This document shows positions 1 through 4,311 of a stretch of DNA of 9,445 nucleotides, piece by piece; within the stretch, counting starts at the first letter, position 1, and every line of letters starts with the position of its first letter. The translations under genes were made by a program, and so were the position numbers. The DNA is from Eubacterium sp. GTDB taxonomy: Bacteria; Bacillota; Clostridia; Peptostreptococcales; Anaerovoracaceae. Below the pieces are notes generated by a model. It had not been told where the DNA came from. It saw only the letters and a program-made list of their open reading frames with translations, and did no database searches. The DNA lies in contig JAFOKI010000189.1 in assembly GCA_017419895.1 (NCBI GenBank), positions 1 through 9,445 on the forward strand. The letters run 5' to 3'.

Positions 1-643
1 ACTTGATGCGGTCGATTATGAAATCGGAGATTTCCGGAGTGCGGCTTTGTTTTATGATTATGTCCTCGGCGCCCATGAGCTCGGTAGTCTCACCGAACAG
101 TACTTTTCCGCCAAGGCTGCACAGCTTCTCTGTGAACACCCCGACAGCCGGGTTCGACGCGATCCCGGACGTGAAGTCCGAACCGCCGCACTCGACGCCG
201 ATCGTCAGTTTTGACGGATCAACCTCTACACGTTCCTGTTTGGCGAGCATTTTTTCGAACTCACGGCATATCTCGATGCCTTTTTCTATTGTTTTTTTCG
301 AGCCGCCGAACTCCTGCATGACCAGGATCTCGCAGTTCGGCTGTTCTTTCTTTATTTCCTCATAGAGCGCGTGCGGCCTGATTTCTTCGCAGCCAAGGCC
401 TATCACGAGGCACGCGCCGTTGTTCGGATGCTTTCCCATCGCAGCTAGGCACTCTCTTGACAGCACCAGGTCATTCCCGAACTGTCCGCAGCCGTATGGA
501 TGCGAGTAGGAATCAGCAGTCTCGACGGCTTTTGCTATCTCGTCGGCTACATGGGTTGAGCAACCGACCGCCGGGATAACGGCGATCCTGTTCCTTATAC
601 CGTAAGTTCCGTTCGGCCTGGGGTACATCATAAGTTTCTTCAT
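1..643 (-). CDS. UxaA-family dehydratase/lyase, large catalytic subunit (3' end outside window)
   Basis: This is the catalytic part of the UxaA family, which includes altronate dehydratase (D-altronate to 2-dehydro-3-deoxygluconate plus water), galactarate dehydratase and the large subunit of sulfolactate sulfo-lyase. I translated 214 residues up to the window edge; stand-alone large subunits are usually around 380-400, so roughly the last half is missing. Visible family features in order are RPNGTYGIRNRI near residue 9, a CSTHVADEI segment, HPYGCGQFGND, VIGLGCEEI, QEFGGS, and the C-GGSD-SGIASNPAVG block, followed by GETTELMGAED. The conserved Cys and His in these motifs fit the metal-binding chemistry of the family. 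The ATG at 641-643 has AAGGGGAG (651-658) seven bases upstream and overlaps the stop of the small subunit as ATGA, so the two are probably translationally coupled. The family call is firm. The substrate is not decidable from this fragment. Confidence 0.9.
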   Translation of the reverse strand, partial: MKKLMMYPRPNGTYGIRNRIAVIPAVGCSTHVADEIAKAVETADSYSHPYGCGQFGNDLVLSRECLAAMGKHPNNGACLVIGLGCEEIRPHALYEEIKKEQPNCEILVMQEFGGSKKTIEKGIEICREFEKMLAKQERVEVDPSKLTIGVECGGSDFTSGIASNPAVGVFTEKLCSLGGKVLFGETTELMGAEDIIIKQSRTPEISDFIIDRIK

Positions 644-933
644 GCCAGATCTCCCCTTCCCCTGTTGCTGCTTTCATTATGGACATGAACGTGCTCACCG
701 GCAGCAATGTCTTTTATAGCCGTTCCGATAACAAAGCTGTATTTCATCACCGGCTCGCCTTCCGCGATACCTTTAAGCGCGATTTTGTGGCCGCGCGGGA
801 TATCATTCGCGGCTGTCAGAACCGCGGCCTGTTCACCGGCTTTGTTGAAGACGTATACCGAATCCCCTGCTTTTGCCTCAAAAAGAAGAGTTGCGACATT
901 GTCAGACTCTTCGACTTTTATGGCTCTGATCAT
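640..933 (-). CDS. UxaA-family small subunit (SAF domain)
   Basis: A 97-residue SAF-domain protein, equivalent to the N-terminal domain of altronate dehydratase or to the small subunit of split enzymes such as sulfolactate sulfo-lyase (SuyA type). Diagnostic features are IPRGHKIAL at mid-protein, GEPVMKYSFVIG, DIAAGEHVHVHN, and a C-terminal NRGRGDLA tail that in fused homologues leads into the catalytic domain. The family usually has KYG where this has KYS, a small deviation. A TTG at 939 lies in the same frame, but GGGAGG (941-946) sits only one base from it and seven bases from the ATG at 931-933, so I take the ATG. The gene starts 27 bp after the kinase stop with no terminator between them. 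It ends in an ATGA overlap with the large-subunit gene, as expected for two halves of one enzyme. Confidence 0.9.
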   Translation of the reverse strand: MIRAIKVEESDNVATLLFEAKAGDSVYVFNKAGEQAAVLTAANDIPRGHKIALKGIAEGEPVMKYSFVIGTAIKDIAAGEHVHVHNESSNRGRGDLA

Positions 934-960
934 GTTCAAGCCTCCCTTTCTCTATCCGCA

Positions 961-2436
961 TCATCCCTGTACTTCATATACAGGGAAAAGAATCTCTGTT
1001 GTGTATATCCGTTCTTCCTCCATTGCCTTGAAGGTAGCGCCGTGATCTTCGCAGATTTTCTTACAGGTTTTGACGCCTATCTTGGTGCTTTCCACGAGTT
1101 TAGCCTCGTCGGAAATATGGTTCTGGAATATTATTTTGATCTTCCCGAGGAGATAATCCGCTTTTATCTCGACCGGGAATCTGTCGCTTGCGTATTTATT
1201 GATATTGGAGAAGAGATTGTCGAAAACCCTCATGACCGCGGATACGTCAATATTGATCATCACGCCGTCGGGAACATTGTACTGAAGATTGATCTTATAG
1301 CCGTAGGCTTCCACCTCAGTCAGGTGCTCGCCAATGATCTGACGGAAGAATACACCGCCGTCTACCACCTCAAGATCGAGTTCTTTTTCCTGTTCGCCAA
1401 ATACAAGGAAATAGTTGAAAAGCTTGTCTGAAAGGTCCTTCAGCCGGGTAGCCCTTTCTTTGCATGCCCCGATGTATTTGTCGAGTTCTTCCTGGGATCT
1501 GTATTTGCCGCCTGCGATGATGTCGAGATATCCGATGAGTGAAGTGAGCGGGGTCCTGATATCGTGCGACATGGACGTAATGAGTTCGGTATTCGCGTCC
1601 ATGGCCGCTTTTTCACTCGCCGTCTTGTCTATCAAAGATTTCCTGAGTTCGTCGACACTGTTCGCCAGGTCGCCGATCTCATCTTTGTATTTCGGTGAGA
1701 AAGGATGATCAAGCACGCCGTCTTTTATTGTGCGCACTTCGTCTGAAAGATTGATGATACGCCGGATGGTGGCTTTGTTGTACCAAAGAATTATGAGCAC
1801 GAAGATAAGCACCGTCAGGACAGCAACCAGAATGTTGATTATCCGCTCCCAGCGATACTCAAAATATACGTTGATAAACACATAGTATTCGCCGTCGGAG
1901 AATTTAACTATCCGGTTGTAAAGATCCTCGCTGAAAGATTCTTTGTCAATGTTTGATTCCTTGGCCTCGGGAAACCCCGGCAGTGTGCCGAGGACCGCAG
2001 TTCCGGTTTCTTCGCTGTCGCCAAGAGACTCTGTCTGATCTTCAGTCTCGGATTCCACTATCTCATCCGTCACCACGCTTCCGGTGGAGTCGACGAGCCA
2101 GCCGTAAGTGAACAGCTCGCCGGACAGATCCGAAATCACGAGCTGTGTGTAATCCTCGGTATCTACCCACTTCTGAAGCAGTGACGCGTCACTTGTCGAT
2201 ACGTTGTATTCCTCTATGAATTCCTGGAATTTTTCAAAGCGTTCGTTTACGACCGATTTCTTGACCCTGTCTTCCTTAAGATAAACATTGACGAGCTGCG
2301 ATCTGAAGAACATTCCTGCAGTAAAGAATCCCAATGCCAAAACAGCCGCAATAAGAATCGCGACTGTCATTTTAAAGTTCAGTGAGCTGAATTGGTCATA
2401 TTCCCGGAAAATGTTCCGGAAGCGTTTTTTACTCAA
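961..2436 (-). CDS. Membrane sensor histidine kinase
   Basis: A 491-residue class I-type sensor kinase, presumably phosphorylating the regulator encoded 48 bp upstream. The order is: short cytosolic N-terminus; TM1 (about 23-43); extracytoplasmic sensor region (about 45-197); TM2 (about 199-219); HAMP linker (about 220-272); HisKA helix with SMSHDIRTPLTSLIGYLDII, phosphoacceptor H291; then an ATPase domain with N-box DNLFSNINKYA (about 406-416). The rest of the ATPase domain is shortened. After FQNHISDEA it goes directly to VESTKIGVKTCKKICEDHG, with no classical DxGxG box and no F-box. I recall similar short forms in other Clostridia kinases, so this may be a subfamily trait and not decay. 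The sensor region holds an acidic Ser/Glu/Asp stretch at about 125-144. The start is TTG, chosen because AAGGAAAGG (2445-2453) precedes it by eight bases and the next Met lies at the edge of TM1. The ligand is unknown; the downstream UxaA genes suggest an organic acid. Confidence 0.92.
   Translation of the reverse strand: MSKKRFRNIFREYDQFSSLNFKMTVAILIAAVLALGFFTAGMFFRSQLVNVYLKEDRVKKSVVNERFEKFQEFIEEYNVSTSDASLLQKWVDTEDYTQLVISDLSGELFTYGWLVDSTGSVVTDEIVESETEDQTESLGDSEETGTAVLGTLPGFPEAKESNIDKESFSEDLYNRIVKFSDGEYYVFINVYFEYRWERIINILVAVLTVLIFVLIILWYNKATIRRIINLSDEVRTIKDGVLDHPFSPKYKDEIGDLANSVDELRKSLIDKTASEKAAMDANTELITSMSHDIRTPLTSLIGYLDIIAGGKYRSQEELDKYIGACKERATRLKDLSDKLFNYFLVFGEQEKELDLEVVDGGVFFRQIIGEHLTEVEAYGYKINLQYNVPDGVMINIDVSAVMRVFDNLFSNINKYASDRFPVEIKADYLLGKIKIIFQNHISDEAKLVESTKIGVKTCKKICEDHGATFKAMEEERIYTTEILFPVYEVQG
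964..986. repeat. Perfect 8-bp inverted repeat at the kinase 3' end
   Basis: TCCCTGTA (964-971) and TACAGGGA (979-986) are exact reverse complements separated by seven bases. The hairpin covers the last codons of the histidine kinase, ending just before its TGA, and lies about 30 bases before the small UxaA start. Neither strand has a T-run after the stem, so it is not a normal intrinsic terminator. It could be an mRNA-stability or processing element separating the signalling half from the catabolic half of the operon, or chance within coding sequence. Confidence 0.4.
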
Positions 2437-2484
2437 TGCGGCAGCCTTTCCTTGAAATGCTTATATGTCCGCTCTGTACGGGCG

Positions 2485-3189
2485 TCACTCGATACGGTAG
2501 CCTTTTCCCCAGACGGTCTTGATTATCTCAGGTTTACTGACGTCATCTTCAAGCTTTTTCCTGAGGTTCAGCACGTGTACCATGATAGTATTGCCGGCAG
2601 ATGCCAGATACGGCTCACCCCATACGCTCTCATAGAGGTCCTTATTCTTGACGACACTCCCGCGATGCTCCATGAAGTATCTGAGGATGTCGAATTCCTT
2701 GTCTGTAAGATTGATCCACTTGCCGTTTTTCTTTACAGACCTGAGCCTGGTGTCCACGATCACGTTCTCAGCGAGTATCTCGCTGTTCTCGTTCTTATCC
2801 TGCCTGATGACTCTGTCGTACTCGTTGTGACGTCTGATCAGAGACTTGAGCTTCATAAGTAGCTCGGTCTGCGAGAACGGCTTGACGAGGAAATCATCGC
2901 CGCCCGTTGTATAAGCCTCAACCTTATCGCGGTCCTGGGATTTCGCAGTAAGGAAAAGCACGGGCACAGCGGAAGTCTCGCGGATCCTTCTGCAGACATC
3001 GATTCCGTTCATGTCGGGCATCATGATGTCGAGCACGATCACGTCCCACGGCGTGCCGTCTTTTGCCTTTTCGAGCGCTATCCTTCCTGTTTCAGCAGCT
3101 GTTACCTCGTAACCCTCACTGCTCAGAAGGACAGTAAGTACCTCTCTTATATCCTGATCATCGTCAGCAATCAAAATTTTGTTATGCAT
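2485..3189 (-). CDS. OmpR/PhoB-family response regulator
   Basis: A 234-residue DNA-binding response regulator. The receiver domain (about 3-118) has the acidic pocket D9/D10, phosphoacceptor D54 in VIVLDIMMPD, T81 in LFLTAKS, and K103 in LVKPF. A winged-helix DNA-binding domain follows (about 135-233), with LTDKEFDILRYF, the recognition-helix area around NTIMVHVLNLRKKLE, and the terminal wing KTVWGKGYRIE. All key phosphorylation residues are present. A GTG at 3210 is in frame, but GGAGAG (3195-3200) lies five bases before the ATG at 3187-3189, and starting there puts the first beta strand (KILIADDD) at the usual place, so I use the ATG. It is the first gene of the operon with the kinase and the UxaA pair, and its product probably regulates this operon and perhaps others. 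Targets cannot be read from the sequence. Confidence 0.95.
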   Translation of the reverse strand: MHNKILIADDDQDIREVLTVLLSSEGYEVTAAETGRIALEKAKDGTPWDVIVLDIMMPDMNGIDVCRRIRETSAVPVLFLTAKSQDRDKVEAYTTGGDDFLVKPFSQTELLMKLKSLIRRHNEYDRVIRQDKNENSEILAENVIVDTRLRSVKKNGKWINLTDKEFDILRYFMEHRGSVVKNKDLYESVWGEPYLASAGNTIMVHVLNLRKKLEDDVSKPEIIKTVWGKGYRIE

Positions 3190-3235
3190 CAAATCTCTCC
3201 GATCTGTCACTATGTGCTATTCCACCTATTCTATT

Positions 3236-3264
3236 ATTTTATCGTTTTGAACCGGAAATGTACA
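3236..3264 (-). promoter_or_regulatory. Probable promoter of the regulator-kinase-UxaA operon
   Basis: On the minus strand a -35-like TGTACA (3259-3264; four of six consensus bases) is followed by exactly 17 bases and a -10-like TAAAAT (3236-3241; five of six). Transcription would start near 3229, giving a leader of about 40 nt before the regulator ATG. The region is markedly AT-rich compared with the genes around it. This is motif evidence only. Confidence 0.5.
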
Positions 3265-3278
3265 GAGTTAACCACTCT
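3264..3278. promoter_or_regulatory. Short dyad abutting the operon -35 (possible operator)
   Basis: AGAGT (3264-3268) and ACTCT (3274-3278) form a 5-bp inverted repeat with a five-base spacer, touching the -35 element of the regulator promoter on its upstream side. An OmpR-family regulator could bind just upstream of -35 and autoregulate, although such proteins more often bind direct repeats. Five-bp arms arise easily by chance. Confidence 0.25.
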
Positions 3279-3295
3279 TATTAAGGAAGATTTAG

Positions 3296-3336
3296 AAACG
3301 CCGGAGGGCGATCCATGAGCTACCGCACAGGCGTTT
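3296..3336 (-). terminator. Possible terminator after the HAD gene
   Basis: AAACGCC (3296-3302) and GGCGTTT (3330-3336) are exact 7-bp complementary arms placed immediately after the TAA of the HAD gene. The loop is long (27 bases). On the minus strand only a short T-stretch (TTTCT) follows; on the plus strand TTTTTA follows. It may separate the HAD transcript from the downstream regulator operon, but the long loop and weak U-tract make it a poor intrinsic terminator. Confidence 0.35.
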
Positions 3337-4002
3337 TTATGCTTTCTTCAGTACGAACTCCGGGAGTTCGGGAAGCGTATCGACGTATATGTCAACGGTA
3401 TTCTTCAGCTCCTCACTTCTGGCGTCGCTTATGTAGTCATAGACTCCAATGGTCTTAAAACCGGCTGCCTTCGCAACCTTGACGGCGTACAGACCGTCCT
3501 CGAAAACCCAGGTGTCTTCCGGCTTTGTTCCCATCTTTTCAGCGGCAAGCATGAAAATGTCGGGCTCGGTCTTGGACATTTGAAGATCACCGGCACTGTA
3601 GGTTTCCATGAAATAGTCGAGGACGCCGAGGCGGCTCAGCACCAGATGGACGTTTCCCCTGTCGGTCGACGTTACTATCGTCATCGGGACGCCTTTTGCG
3701 TGAAGGTCGTCCAGGAGCTCTTTTGCCCCCGGGCAGAACTCCGCGTCACTTCTGTAAAACCACGCCATCTCGTCGATCAGACCCTGTGTAACTTCTTCCA
3801 CAGTCTTGTCCAGGTTGTAGCGGTCGCGTATATACAAAGCCCCCGTATAAGTGTTTGCAGAAAAAAGCTTTGTTCCCAGATTCGGCTCTGCCTCTATCCC
3901 GAGTCTCGCCAGATATCTGGCTCCGTCGTTGTACCACGCGCCCATGGAGTCCACGAGCGTCCCATCCATATCAAATATCGCTCCTGCTATTTCAATGCTC
4001 AT
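3337..4002 (-). CDS. HAD-superfamily phosphatase/phosphomutase (beta-PGM-like)
   Basis: A 221-residue haloacid dehalogenase-superfamily protein of the beta-phosphoglucomutase/Gph-like group, acting in the cytosol on small phosphorylated metabolites. Motif I is FDMDGTLVDS, with nucleophile D11 and acid/base D13. An alpha-helical cap of the C1 type covers about 20-85. Motif II is TIVTST (about T111), motif III is K144 in MSKTEPDIF, and motif IV is VFEDGLYAVKVAKAAG (E168, D169). All catalytic positions are filled and the length is normal. An in-frame TTG at 4026 exists, but GGGAG (4010-4014) sits seven bases before the ATG at 4000-4002, and this start puts motif I close to the N-terminus as usual. 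The gene has its own likely promoter and is separated by 147 bp from the regulator operon, so a functional link to the UxaA genes is possible but unproven. The substrate cannot be assigned within this promiscuous family. Confidence 0.9.
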   Translation of the reverse strand: MSIEIAGAIFDMDGTLVDSMGAWYNDGARYLARLGIEAEPNLGTKLFSANTYTGALYIRDRYNLDKTVEEVTQGLIDEMAWFYRSDAEFCPGAKELLDDLHAKGVPMTIVTSTDRGNVHLVLSRLGVLDYFMETYSAGDLQMSKTEPDIFMLAAEKMGTKPEDTWVFEDGLYAVKVAKAAGFKTIGVYDYISDARSEELKNTVDIYVDTLPELPEFVLKKA

Positions 4003-4059
4003 TTGCCTGCTCCCGCTGTCTGTCAATTCACCGCATATATCTTTTCTAACTGCCCTTTT

Positions 4060-4088
4060 ATTCTAACATACATGATGTTCCGATACAA
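4060..4088 (-). promoter_or_regulatory. Extended -10 promoter for the HAD gene
   Basis: On the minus strand -35-like TTGTAT (4083-4088) is followed by exactly 17 bases and TAGAAT (4060-4065; five of six consensus bases). TG sits one base upstream of the hexamer (TGTTAGAAT), which is the extended -10 arrangement. Transcription would begin near 4053, about 50 nt before the ATG at 4002. Confidence 0.55.
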
Positions 4089-4091
4089 AGC

Positions 4092-4114
4092 CGTGAAGGC
4101 ATTTTCGCTTCACG
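4092..4114. promoter_or_regulatory. 7-bp inverted repeat in the divergent promoter region
   Basis: CGTGAAG (4092-4098) and CTTCACG (4108-4114) are perfect complements around a nine-base spacer. The dyad lies four bases upstream of the HAD -35 and about 60 bp upstream of the opposite promoter, a plausible operator position. No T-run follows on either strand, so it does not read as a terminator. A separate 10-bp palindrome, CATGCGCATG, lies at 4147-4156. Confidence 0.4.
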
Positions 4115-4171
4115 TCACGAATCCGGCTTATGGCCTCACACGGTTTCATGCGCATGCTTAGAACGTTGAAA

Positions 4172-4200
4172 TGGCAAGGTTTTGCATAATGTGGTACAAT
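4172..4200 (+). promoter_or_regulatory. Extended -10 promoter for the surface-glycan genes
   Basis: TGGTACAAT (4192-4200) matches the extended -10 pattern, with hexamer TACAAT (five of six consensus bases). A weak -35-like TGGCAA (4172-4177) lies 17 bases upstream. It is the best plus-strand promoter candidate ahead of the gene at 4312 and implies a leader of about 105 nt. Confidence 0.55.
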
Positions 4201-4205
4201 ACTGT

Positions 4206-4273
4206 CAGATCCACTGTTCCTGCAGCTGTTGCGGATCTGCACAAACCGGCTTTGTTAAAGCCTGCAGGCAAAG
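4206..4273 (+). promoter_or_regulatory. Structured 5' leader with overlapping hairpins
   Basis: Several complementary arms are packed into the leader just after the predicted start. CAGATCC (4206-4212) pairs with GGATCTG (4233-4239). GGCTTT (4248-4253) pairs with AAAGCC (4257-4262) over a three-base loop. GCCTGCAGGC (4260-4269) is a palindrome. CCTGCAG (4219-4225), in the loop of the first hairpin, can instead pair with CTGCAGG (4262-4268), and CTTTG (4250-4254) with CAAAG (4269-4273); these pairings exclude the GGCTTT hairpin. There is no U-run, so transcriptional attenuation is not obvious. The ribosome site (AGGA nine bases before ATG 4312) lies further downstream. I do not recognise a known riboswitch class. 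Confidence 0.4.
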
Positions 4274-4311
4274 AGGTATTGGTTAGAGTTCATATCACAG
4301 GATAAGCGGAT

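Noticed and set aside
679..1431. 250-codon plus-strand open frame opposite the kinase and small UxaA genes
   Set aside because: It is antisense to two well-supported genes, its translation shows no recognisable motifs, and it spans a gene boundary; it is a codon-bias shadow.
3190..3210. Upstream GTG start for the response regulator
   Set aside because: It would place the ribosome site inside the coding region and add seven residues before the receiver domain; the ATG at 3187-3189 has GGAGAG at proper spacing.
3296..3340. Plus-strand intrinsic terminator (stem followed by TTTTTA)
   Set aside because: No plus-strand gene ends here, so I list the dyad only as a weak terminator candidate for the HAD gene on the minus strand.
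3580..4161. 193-codon plus-strand open frame opposite the HAD gene and its promoter
   Set aside because: It runs antisense to clear HAD motifs and through the intergenic region, with a His/Cys-scattered composition unlike a folded protein.
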